Part shown: positions 11,977-21,755 of the stretch, piece after piece | Position numbering within the stretch: the first letter of the stretch is position 1 | Layout of the letters: every line of letters starts with the position of its first letter | Source of the DNA: Gigaspora rosea | Taxonomy: Eukaryota > Glomeromycota > Glomeromycetes > Diversisporales > Gigasporaceae | Direction: 5' to 3' | NCBI GenBank assembly: GCA_003550325.1 | Contig: QKWP01000345.1 | Location: 62,001-126,000, forward strand | DNA: 64,000 bases | The notes under the pieces: generated by a model | The model's database searches: none | Told to the model about the DNA's origin: nothing | The model's input: the letters and a program-made list of their open reading frames with translations, nothing else | Position numbers and translations under genes: made by a program

Positions 11977-12690
11977 CTGGGACCCGTAAAATTTTAGATA
12001 TAAAATTTTCACAAAAAATTAAATCTAAATTTCAAGTATCAACTCAAGTTTTCTAAAATTTCTAAATTCTAGAGAGTTTATGTCTAAAATTATCAATTTT
12101 AACTAAAACTTTCCAAAATTTTCTGTATTAATTATAGTATGTGTTATGTAGGGATGTGATACTGCGCAGGTTGAATTTCAGAGTACGTATTTCAGAATTT
12201 TACAATTTTTGCCTGCATTAGCAACAAAATACCATAATTATGGCCTGCGCAGTAGATGCAAAAAATCTATCGATTTGCCTATCCCTAGTGATACCATTAT
12301 TTTTAATAAAAATTTATGCTAACTCCTAAGACATACAGTACATGACTATTTTGTATTAGATATTGATGCCGTGATCTAGAAACATAAATTTATGTGGCTT
12401 AGTGCGACTTAATTCCTAATCATTTTTATATTTGATCAAATATTCTTCAAAACAATCGGCAAAACTTACAGATTTATTGAAAATTCTACAATGCTGTTTT
12501 AACAAAAAAAAGAATGAACTTATAAAAATTTTCCAAATTTATCTAAAATTTGTTAAATTAAATCAAAATTTATTAAATTTAAATCAAAATTTATCTAAAA
12601 TTTATTAAATTTAAACTAAAAATTTTGCCTAAATTTTTTGTTATCAGAAAAAATTTTGAGTTTTTAAAACTAAAATTTTACGGGTCCCAG
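11977..12690. mobile_element. Nested hAT-type element, TSD GATCTAGG
   Basis: Terminal repeats CTGGGACCCGTAAAATTTTA match over about 21 bp and are flanked by identical GATCTAGG at 11969-11976 and 12691-12698. The interior is AT-rich with repeated CTAAAATTT-like units and no gene. The terminal repeat is nearly the same as that of 21393-21747 (CAGAGACCCGTAAAAATTT), so both belong to one family. Confidence 0.85.
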
Positions 12691-13508
12691 GATCTAGGGC
12701 TGTTAATAGGTCCGTCCGGTCCATCTTGGTTAAAAGACTGCCAGTCTTTTAAACAATCGGACTGGACTGCGGTCCAGGACCGAATAGAGCTAGATCGGAT
12801 GGACCGATGACAATATAATACTTTTTTTCTATAACGATGAAATTAAGTTTATCAGTATAAAGAATTTCAATACTTTTACTAAGCTTTTCAAATTTATAAT
12901 ATTTGCTTATATTATATAAGAGGAGCAATAGTTATTTATTAATTAATACGTTTTATAATTTTAGTCATAAATAAATTATGGGAAGAAAGTAATATAGTAT
13001 ATTAATATAGAAAAATAACATCTTTTAATTAACTTCGTAAATATGAACATTATAGTTAAAATTATTTAAAAAGATATTTTGTCACTTTTAACCACTTAAC
13101 ATTCGATCAAAATTGGATGTTCAATCTTGTACTGATTCAAGGCAAGAATTGTCTTAATATATGAAAATATTAAATTAAATTAACAAATCGATTAGATGTT
13201 ACTTGCATAGAAAAAAAATATTCATTAATATAATATTGTTAGTATTTTACTATTCTGTCAAATACTTAAAAATTTATAAACCTAATATATTTAATAAAAA
13301 AAAATAAAAATAAAGTATACTACTAATGTCGGGTTATTTCCAAGTTAAAATTAAAAAAAAATTTAATCGGTAAAATGTTATAGTATAAAAGTTTTATACG
13401 TATTTTATAAGCTCCATAAAATTATATACGTATATAAAAAAAAAAAACCTGCTAGCAGGAAAAAAAAATTTTGTAAAATTAAAATTTAGAATGATAAGTC
13501 TTCAGTTC

Positions 13509-13633
13509 GTTTTGGGACACGAGTTTGAGGCAAGCTAATAGTTAATTTAGTCGAATGCAAATTATAATTTTTATCATTAAAAATCCTCGGCTAAATTAAT
13601 CATTAGCTTGTTTCAAACTCGTGTTCCAAAATA
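13509..13633. repeat. Foldback repeat
   Basis: Inverted arms of about 45 bp (TTTTGGGACACGAGTTTGAG... and its complement ending near 13633) surround a short AT-rich loop. It lies inside the 11973-13960 element and is probably a nested MITE. No target duplication was recognised. Confidence 0.6.
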
Positions 13634-14035
13634 ATACCAATAGGCGTTATTTCGCACAAATACAGTGCAAATTGTAAATCAACTGATCACACCATTGCTG
13701 TCATTAATAAATTTCTCTATTTTATTAACGTTAACAACAGCCCGTTCGCATTATATATTATACGTGATTTAAACTTGTTTAACAAACTAAGGGGTTTGTA
13801 ATTGAATTTGATCCCGTATTATCAAGATAATATTTAACTTATTTGATATTTACTATTAGGACCGACGATCCTTTCGGTCCGTCCTAAAAGGACCGGACCG
13901 GCCCAGTCCCTGAACGGACCGAAGGACCGTCGGTCCGGACCGGATCAATTAACAGCCCTAAATGGATCTACTATCTAAGGGGATCTTGTATCCGACCATT
14001 TACGGTAATCAAAATAAGTCCACGCAATGTTTTAA

Positions 14036-14405
14036 CGGGTTTGGTTCAAAATTTCGAAACATAATCCCGAAGAACGAAATCCCGAAAAAAATCAACCGGA
14101 ATTACTGCTGATTTCAAAATTAGTGGGACAACGTGAAAAATTTTTGTTGATCCGCAGTAAATTTTCGGTAATTTCATTTACCGAAAATTTTATAGTTTTT
14201 TGATAATATAATTTCGGCCGAAATTATTATCACGGTATTGATTGTTTTGATTTTCGGACTGATCCGGGATGTTCTGTTACAAAACATCCCGGATCAGTCC
14301 AAACATCACTAATTTTGAAATCAGCAGTAAGCTAACGCTAACCTAACTTTTCGGGATTCTGATCTTTCGGGATTTTATTCGTCGGGATTTTGTCCGGCTC
14401 CAAAC
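14036..14405. mobile_element. Foldback MITE with strong internal hairpins
   Basis: Inverted arms share CCCGAA(A/G) repeats and TACTGCTGATTTCAAAATTA (near 14103-14125 and 14313-14332). Internally there is a perfect 18-bp stem GGACTGATCCGGGATGTT at 14263-14306 with a 9-nt loop. A palindrome AAATTTTCGGTAA...TTACCGAAAATTT lies near 14159-14191. There is no coding region. Confidence 0.65.
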
Positions 14406-14626
14406 ATATCACATCCCTCCTGTTAGAATTTTATCTTCAATATGAATCCTGCGTTTCATATAATATAGTTAAGAGCAAATACAAACAAGAAATCTGATTT
14501 GTGTTTGGATTAGATCAACTTATTATTAAATACAGTATAAGTCAAATAATGAGTTTGAGCCAGCAGATTCATTTAACTATCTAACAAAAGGCTCTTAATG
14601 GTAATCATGAAAGTCGAAAATTTTAG

Positions 14627-14634
14627 TATAAATT
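14627..14634 (+). promoter_or_regulatory. Candidate TATA box of the microexon peptide gene
   Basis: TATAAATT lies about 200 bp before the ATG at 14833. The intervening leader is AT-rich and lacks long open frames. In such an AT-rich genome a TATA-like string is weak evidence by itself. Confidence 0.25.
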
Positions 14635-14832
14635 AGCACCAGAAATCATCAACTCGTTTATTATTATCGGCTATTATTATCAATATTATTAGTCATTTTT
14701 GTTTTCGCTTTTATAATATCACTACGTTAAAATTGTCAATTCACCTATAATTATCATTAATTTTTAATTTTCACTTTTATAATTCATCTTTCTAACATTT
14801 ACTGTCTGATTAAAATTAATTGCATTACCGCA

Positions 14833-17147
14833 ATGAAATTTTTTTGCTTTATCTTACTTCTTATTATTCTAAATGTTTACTTAATTACTGCTTTGCCCAT
14901 TGACTCAACAATTCCCTCGCCTATTAAAAATACAAAAAGATGGTAAATATATTAATTAAGTGATTTATTATCTATCATTGTATTATTTCTGTATATTAAT
15001 TTATTTTTTAAAATTTAAAATTATTATTGATAATTTCTGAATTATGCATTATTATGTCTAATTACATATATTTTTGACAAATATCTCCGTTAAATTATTA
15101 GCAGGTAAGTATAAGCTTGATTATGCAATAATCTTATAAATTTTAAATTCTGCATCTTTATATGTGGTAAAATATATTTTGACAAATATCTGTTAAATTA
15201 TTAGTGAGTAAGTATATACTTGGTTATAATTACTTTTAAATTAATTATCTAACAATTTCTACATAATTGTTTCCAATAAATTTTTAATTATGTTTTTGCA
15301 AATTATTAGTTTGTAAGTATAAGTTTGACTAAATTACTTCTACAATAATTATATTATAACTTTTATTACGAGTTTTACATTTAATAAGATATATTTAACA
15401 ATTCTTTCATTAAATTATTATAGCTTGGAGTACGTTACCATTTTTCATTTGTTTCCGAAATTTTTATTTGGTGATTTTAATTGTTGCATGTTTATATATT
15501 TAATAATACTTCTTTAAATTATTAGGGGGCTGTAAGCATAAGATTCATTATGTTAATTTTAAAATTATTATTACCGTATTTTGTGGAGTAAATACCATAG
15601 TACTTTAGAAAGCAATAAATATATTATGCATAGTACCCAGATCCTTTACTTCGAAATTACTAAAAAAAAAATCAAAAAGAAGTAGGGGTGTTATGCTAAG
15701 GGGATATTTACTCCACAAAATACGGTATTAATTTTGAAATTATTTATTATTTCTAAAACAATTATTTTATAAAATTTAATTACGTAATTTTCATATTTAA
15801 TTAAACATATTTTACAAATTCTTTCGTTAAATTATCAGCAAGTGAGTTCAACTTTATTATTGATAATTCTAAGTTATGCATTATTGTATTTAATAAAATA
15901 TATTTTGATAAATGTTTTGTTGAATTACTAGAAGGTAATATTTGCTTCAAAATTATTTAATAATTCTTAAGTTATGCTTGATCAAATACATTCTAACGAA
16001 TATTTGTCAAATTATTAGCGGGTAAGCATAGGATGACTATAAGATTTTAAATTATTATTTGATAATTTATGTGTCTCTTTTTCTCATAATAAATATTTTA
16101 ATAACCGTTTTGTTAAATTAATAGCTTGTAAGTATGGGGCTTTATCATATTTATTCTTAGATTAAAGTTAAATAATTTATATATAATTATACCTAATAAT
16201 GTTTGAAATTCTTTTTATTAAATTAATAGTCAGTAAGCATCAACTTGGTTATAATTATTCTAAAGTTATTAATTGACTACTTTATTTACAGGGTTGGGCA
16301 ATCGGACAAGTGGGTTGTCCGATGAAATTTAAATTTCTAAAATTGTATATAATTTTTTTTGAAACAAGAAACCTACGTTCAGAGTCAAGCAAACCAAATA
16401 ATTAGGACAGTAATATACTGCCAATTTTTACTCTATATGTGTTAATAGATCAATGGACATCGGACAAATTTATATGTCCGGTGTCCGGTAAAATTCATCG
16501 GACATAGAAGGCTGCCCAACCCTGTTTATTTATTCATCTTTATTCTGATAATATATTAATTAACACTTTTGTTAAATAATTAAACTGTAAGTATAGGCTT
16601 GATTATTGCTGCAATTATTATTTAATATATTAAAGTTATACATCTTTATTTCTTTATTCCTAATAATCTTTTTTAATAAATGTTTTTGTTAAATTATTAG
16701 CTTGTAAGTATATGCTTTTGCTATAAATATTTCTACAATTTTTAGTTGATAATTTTAATTATTCATCTATATTTCTAATAATATATTGATAAATTATTAG
16801 TATGTAAGTATATGCTTGATTGTAATCATTTCTATAGTTATTACTTAATATATTATGCTATACATCTTTATTTCTAATAATGCTTTTCATAAATACTTTT
16901 ATTAAATTTTAGCAAGTAAGTATAGGCATAATTATAATTTCTTCTAAAGTATTATTTAGTGTTTTTAAGTTATGCATCTTTATTCTAATTATATATATTT
17001 TAATAAATACTTTGTTAAATTAATTATTAGATGGTAAATATTTTAATCTCTAAATTTTGCACATTTATTTCTAATATTATATGTTTTAATATATATTTTC
17101 GTTAATTTATTAGCTCTGATCCTTGTGATGATGAATGGGATGATTAA
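14833..17147 (+). CDS. Secreted peptide gene assembled from 3- and 6-nt microexons
   Basis: Exon 1 (14833-14942) encodes 36 residues: a signal peptide (MKFFCFILLLIILNVYLITA, cleavage likely after Ala20) and a pro-segment ending NTKR, a Kex2-type dibasic site. It ends in phase 2 (TG) at a GTAAAT donor. The last exon (17114-17147) starts one base before codons for SDPCDDEWDD and TAA. Between them lie about 15 tandem intron-like units separated by 3 or 6 nt: CAG, TGA, TTT, CTTGGA, GGGGCT, CAA, AAG, CGG, CTT, TCA, ACT, CTT, TAT, CAA, ATG. Joined, these give an open frame with no stop. The mature part begins CSDFLEG, has KCSDPC near its end and has three cysteines in 28 residues; the whole product is 64 aa. 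Skipping any subset keeps the frame. What is seen: the signal peptide, consensus splice sites and multiples of three. What is inferred: that the units are spliced as exons. If unspliced, only 37 codons are open. I know no named family. Confidence 0.7.
15574..15725. mobile_element. 152-bp MITE inside an intron of the microexon gene
   Basis: Inverted ends of about 23 bp, CCGTATTTTGTGGAGTAAAT and complement, are flanked by TA on both sides (15572-15573, 15726-15727). It lies wholly within the intron between the GGGGCT and CAA microexons, leaving the splice sites intact. Removing it brings the 307-bp intron to about 153 bp. Confidence 0.8.
16289..16524. mobile_element. hAT MITE (CAGGGTTGGGCA family) inside an intron of the microexon gene
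   Basis: The ends CAGGGTTGGGCA and TGCCCAACCCTG are flanked by identical TTTATTTA (16281-16288, 16525-16532). A second copy in the opposite orientation lies at 58574-58804. It inserted in the intron after the TCA microexon. Removing it and one duplication returns that intron to about 108 bp, like its neighbours. Confidence 0.9.
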
Positions 17148-17389
17148 TATTATTTTAAATTATTATTCGACAAGTTTTATTATTAGTGAGTAGGTATAAG
17201 CTTATGATAATGCTTTAAAAAATTATTATATAATATTTTTTAATTAGCATTTTACTTTTAATGACACATACTTTAACAAATACTTTTATTAAATTATTAG
17301 TATATACTTGCTTAAAAACTTTTAAAAGATTTTAAAATTTATATATATAATTACCAATATATATATATATAAGACTTAAAGAGTTAAGA

Positions 17390-17690
17390 TATTTTTAATT
17401 TTCTCCTGGTGAGATTTTAAAAAAAAAGACTTTCCAATTTTTATATAGTAGGTTTTAAACAAATACTTTCCAATTTTATTCTGATAGTTTTAAAAAAAAT
17501 ATTGTAATTTTTTCTGTATGGTTTAAAAAAACTTTTTTTTTCTTTTTATAAAGTTTAAAAAAAATATTTTTTAATTTTCTTCTGGCTAGGTTTAAAAAAA
17601 AAATCCTTACAATTTTCTTTAGCTGAGTTAAAAAATACTTTTCTATTTTTGTTTAGCAAAATTTAAAAAATCCTTTTAATTTAAATTTAA
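17390..17690. repeat. A/T-rich minisatellite, ~46-bp unit
   Basis: About six or seven degenerate copies of an AATTTTCTTCTGGYTAGG plus TTTAAAAAAAATACTTTCC unit lie just downstream of the microexon array. The units look pyrimidine-tract-like but carry no consistent splice sites. Confidence 0.6.
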
Positions 17691-18390
17691 ATAAACTTAA
17701 AAAAATTTTTAAATCTTAGTAAGAAAACTGTTTATATAATCACAATTTTAACAAAAATAAATTTTGGATAAATTTATTTTTTGTAATAAATTTAATTATA
17801 AAAATCTAATTACTTTATATTAACAAATTCTATATTAAATTATATAATTAATATAAGAGTAATATATATATACAGTATATATATTGTATTAAAAATATAT
17901 AATTTTAGTATATAATAATATTATTAAAAAAAATAAAAAAATTCTTAGTCAAAGTTATAAAAAAATTTCAAATTTCTGAATTAAAAAATATTATTATTAA
18001 TAAAAATAGCAAAATTAAATTATAATTAAAAAAAGTTTTACATTTTAAAAAGAATTAATATATACCAAGCATTAACTCTTTTTAATAATTTCTTGTACAA
18101 AACTGTTTTTAAAAAACTACTCTATGAAAACTTTGTAATTAATATATCTATATACAACAAGCTGCTATTAAGTACTAAGTCCATTTACTATGTATGACTG
18201 TCGTCTCGACAGGCCAATTAAAATTCAAAAACCAATCATGACTATGGCCTGACAGACCATAACTAAAAACTATTACAGTCATCGTGACCATCGAATTAAA
18301 ACTTTATGAACCGCAAGATCGTATATGAGTGTTGGGTGAGACAAAATCGGGTTAGCCCGTTCCCTTTAAATACTACTAACGATTACTAAT
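17690..18390. other. AT-rich spacer
   Basis: Very AT-rich with no open frame worth naming. An inverted motif around GTCGTCTCGACAGGCC and GGCCTGACAGACC near 18198-18265 may be the remnant of a small palindromic element. Confidence 0.4.
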
Positions 18391-18404
18391 AAAAAAAAAA
18401 AACT

Positions 18405-18655
18405 ACATTTATTATAAAACGCACCTGTGGATTTGCACCTATATTTTTATAGCTTTTCTCAATTTTTATAATAAAAATTTTACCTCAAATTATTCATTAG
18501 TATTTAGGGTTAGGATTAGGATTAGGATTAAGGGAAAGGTTTTTAAGGGCGTAGAGCATTTTTACTTAGAGCATGCGTACTAATTAATTAGCTAGTTTTT
18601 GAGATAATGTAACATAGGTAATAAAACGCCATAGGTGCGTTATAATAAAAAAAAC
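18405..18655. mobile_element. MITE carrying telomere-like TTAGG repeats
   Basis: Inverted ends TTATTATAAAACGCACCTGT and complement (CATAGGTGCGTTATAATA) bound about 250 bp. Inside is TTAGGGTTAGGATTAGGATT, a degenerate telomere-like run. The target duplication could not be fixed because the flanks are A-rich. Confidence 0.6.
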
Positions 18656-19221
18656 ACGTCATTACGCCACTAAAAATTCATATACAATAATCATAACAAT
18701 GGATACGATTAATATTGATTCGAGACAAATGCTGTACCAATACTTTCGTATCAGCAGCTAAGAAATTTTGCTCTCTCAATCTTGGTCGTAACTATAGCAC
18801 TAGGTTCAATCATATAGATGCTCCATATACGATTTAGGGATCCAGTCAAAATCCCGGAAGTTAGCTCGCGTTGACGTTAGAATAGCGTTGATTATATGTC
18901 TGGTCAATTTTTTTCGTGATTTTGTTTGTCGAGACTTCGACCCAAACCTTGCAAAATATTTATAAAAGATAGAATATATATATATACGTAAATAAATATG
19001 TAAATAGTTTATAATCTATTTTTTTTGCTAGAAAAAATTTTAAGCATATTATTAAAATTTAAAGACTTTTTTTATATAAACGATTACGTTTTATTTTTAT
19101 TGTAACAACCTTTTTGCACCAGACAATAAGAATGAATACTAAAACTGTAGTATGCATAATATTATAACACTGTAAGAATATGATGGATAATTAAATGAAT
19201 CGTAAATAGGATTTATATTTC

Positions 19222-20824
19222 TTAAATATAAAATTTAATAAATGCCATAATGTTATTGAAAACGTCAGTAATTCTAAAAATAGAATATCTAACAAGTAGA
19301 CCAAAATTTCCCACTGATTCTCGATGTTTATATATCAAGTTACGTGATTCCAAAACATCTTTAGATGATCGAATTCGCATTTGCTCGTTATATCGTCGAA
19401 TGCATTCAACTAAATCATCATTCTCGCAATTATGTAATTCTTTGGTCAATAAATCAGCATCTTGTAATACATTGTTTGCACCTTAAAAATATATATATAT
19501 AAATATATGAAAAATAAGTATGTAGTTTTTTTTCTTTTTATATAAAGAAATTTTTAATAATACAAACCCAATCCTAATAATGGATTCGTAGCATGAGCAG
19601 CATCACCTAATAAAACTATTCTATCATTTTTCCATGGTGAAACAGATAATGGATCAATATCAAGAAGTTGACGACGTCGTGGAGGAATATATGTTCTAAA
19701 TGGATACTTTTCTTCCAGATGGGAGAATGGAACAAGCGAAAATAATTCAATTAATAAATCGGTTAACTCACAAGGAGGACGTAATTGTCTAATTCTTAAA
19801 ATTGTATGTTTTATAACAGATTCAGGATCATTATCATCAATCGATATGTTGTCTTTAATATCATATCTTGTCGGATAAATATAGCAAAGGGTAGTCCTGT
19901 AAGTTGGTTCGTCGAATTTATCAACTGGTATTAGACGGAAGAAGGAAAAATGAAAGTCGCCATTTTTGCCAATAGATTGTTGTATTAATGAATTTGAGTA
20001 AATAGACAATAATTGGTTGGCCAAATTTTTTGGTATAGCAACATCTACAGTGACATTAATTACACCAGGATCGAAGGTTTCTAAATTAGGAACCTTTTGT
20101 TTTCGAACTATGTACAATAAAAATCTATATTAAGTTTATTAAATAAATGAAACAATTTATGATATGAGGCAGTGGGAATAACATACTTGGAGAATTGATT
20201 CCATCTGCACCAATTAATAAATCTCCAAATTCTCTCGTTCCATCCTCGAACAATGCCCAAACACCATCATCACTCTCTTCATAACCAACACATTTTTTAC
20301 CCCATTGGATATCAACACCTTCTAATAAAACATCTCTTAATATATTACGATATGAAATTATACCAGAAAAATCATGTTTAAGAGATTCTATTTCATAGAT
20401 GTTTTTAGTTTTTTGATATGGTATACGAAGTAGATATCTTCCAATATGATCGGTAAGCAACATTGTATGATATTCTGTAGGAGTTGGGTCTGGCATTGCT
20501 TCGGGAAAACGAGCTTGAATTTCAGGTGGTGTGCAATAGAATAAAGAGGTAACACCTTTTCTATTAAAGAATATATTATATCCTTGCCATCGATCTATTT
20601 CGGTAAATGAAAATTAGTTGACATTAACGAATAATAACCATTTTTATGTTTTTCAAGAAATAATTAACATTGAAAAATGAACCTTCTGGGCTTGTTTCAC
20701 GATCGAATATTTTAACATTAAATTTTTTATCAAGATTTTTTCGAACAGAATGGTAAAAACTAAGTCCACCTATACCAGCTCCAACAATTAAAATTGTTGG
20801 AGTCTTGTTTGAAGGAACATCCAT
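19222..20824 (-). CDS. FAD-dependent monooxygenase, four exons, 449 aa
   Basis: This is an intact-looking flavoprotein monooxygenase of the PHBH/salicylate hydroxylase type, which uses FAD and NAD(P)H to hydroxylate an aromatic or other organic substrate; the substrate is unknown. Exons run 20824-20683, 20594-20187, 20107-19568 and 19486-derived sequence at 19481-19222, all joined in phase 1 with GT-AG introns (about 80-90 bp). The FAD-binding motif ILIVGAGIGGLS (G15, G17, G20) is near the N terminus, with an acidic VKIFDRE strand end after it. RWQGYNIFFNRKG follows in exon 2. The DG motif LLIGADGINSP is near residues 175-184, and the ribose-binding GD motif RIVLLGDAAHATNPLLGLGANNVLQDADLL is near 345-380. 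The length is usual for fungal members. No signal peptide or membrane anchor is evident, so it is probably cytosolic. No gene partner lies nearby. Confidence 0.93.
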
Positions 20825-21200
20825 TTTTTTAACGAAAAATAATAATCAGATTGTTTTATATTCTTTGCTGCTGACTCACGTGGATTTATTTTATGACTTT
20901 CCATTTTTGTGTAATTGATTGTCTAACTAAATTAGTACAGCAGCATCGTGATTGTTAAAGCCCACCGCATGAGGCGGTGTGCATATTGTAAACTCAGAAA
21001 GTGTGCCCTTTCGTTAATGTACAAAAGTAAAGCATCTATTTTAATTAGTGTTCCAAAAAATGCATGGCCAAAGGGGTTTTTTTAAAAATCGATTAAAAAT
21101 AGATTATATTATAATCAGTTGATTGATTATCATGAGTAGTGGTCTGATTGTTCTTCTTCCATATTTTTATAATTAATATAATTATATAATAATTATAATA
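20825..21200. other. Upstream region of the monooxygenase gene
   Basis: This region should hold the divergent promoter side of the minus-strand monooxygenase. I see AT-rich sequence with no clear TATA box and no other gene. A GCCCACCGCATGAGGCGGTG inverted motif lies near 20958-20977. Confidence 0.35.
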
Positions 21201-21202
21201 GA

Positions 21203-21364
21203 ACAGGGTGAAACCTGAGTTGCGAAATAGTGAAATCCGCTTTGTAGATCGGGTTAGGGTGAAATCCGCGTTTTATTATGTTTTTTATTATATAAAAGCG
21301 GATTTCACCCTCACGTGATGATCATAGCAGGTTTCACTTTTTCACAACTCAGGTTTCACCCTGT
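21203..21364. mobile_element. 162-bp MITE with ACAGGGTGAAACCTGAG ends
   Basis: Inverted ends of 25 bp, ACAGGGTGAAACCTGAGTTG and complement, bound an interior that is itself inverted around GTGAAATCCGC / GCGGATTTCAC. The CAGGG start is hAT-like, but no 8-bp target duplication is visible, so the class is uncertain. Confidence 0.75.
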
Positions 21365-21392
21365 CGTATTATAATTTATAATTAATGCGAAG

Positions 21393-21747
21393 CAGAGACC
21401 CGTAAAAATTTGTATATAAATTAATACAAATTAATACAAATTTATATTAATTATGCAAATAAAACTAAATTTCTAAGAGTAAACTTCACGTGATATTCTA
21501 TAAATTTGATTGGCTACTAGTGTCAGATAGTATGCAGAAACTGTTAAGATTCTGAAATTTCCGAAAGAAAAAATGAATGAACATAAAAAGACTAGAAAGG
21601 CAAAACAAAATTTTAGATAAATTTTTGATGATTTTTGAAAAATCGCAAATTAATACAAAGTTAATTTATTATTGCAAATTAATACAAATTTTTGCAATAA
21701 CGCAAATAAAGATTTCATATAAGACAAAAAATTTTTACGGGTCTCTG
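21393..21747. mobile_element. hAT-type MITE, TSD ATGCGAAG
   Basis: The ends CAGAGACCCGTAAAAATTT and complement are flanked by identical 8-bp ATGCGAAG at 21385-21392 and 21748-21755. The terminal repeat relates it to the 714-bp element at 11977-12690. The interior is AT-rich and non-coding. Confidence 0.9.
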
Positions 21748-21755
21748 ATGCGAAG

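Larger units (their letters stand above)
11973..13960. mobile_element. hAT-type element, host of a nested hAT element
   Basis: The termini read TAGGGCTGTTAAT...GGTCC on the left and the complement (ATTAACAGCCCTA) on the right. They are flanked by AGTGGATC (11965-11972) and AATGGATC (13961-13968), an 8-bp duplication with one mismatch. The left terminus is interrupted after its first four bases by another hAT element (11977-12690), whose own duplication GATCTAGG overlaps the TAGG. Subterminal GGTCCGGACCGG motifs occur at both ends. The interior has no gene; the open frame at 12625-12810 crosses an element boundary and is spurious. Confidence 0.75.
14943..17300 (+). repeat. Tandem array of intron-like units with microexon payloads
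   Basis: Units share a start GTAAGTATARGCTTG, a middle CATCTTTATTTCTAATAATA (possible branch point CTAAT) and an end TTAAATTATTAG. The 3-6 nt between units vary freely. Microexon positions: 15102-15104, 15205-15207, 15310-15312, 15424-15429, 15526-15531, 15839-15841, 15932-15934, 16019-16021, 16125-16127, 16230-16232, 16584-16586, 16701-16703, 16801-16803, 16913-16915, 17031-17033. Donors are GTAAGT, GTAAGC, GTGAGT, GTAATA, GTACGT or GTAAAT. The unit before 16584 ends in TTAA instead of TTAG, so ACT may be skipped; the frame survives either way. Two more units continue after the stop (TGA at 17187-17189; a degenerate TAT at 17301). Two introns are enlarged by MITEs. Most of the others are 80-115 bp. 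Confidence 0.85.
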
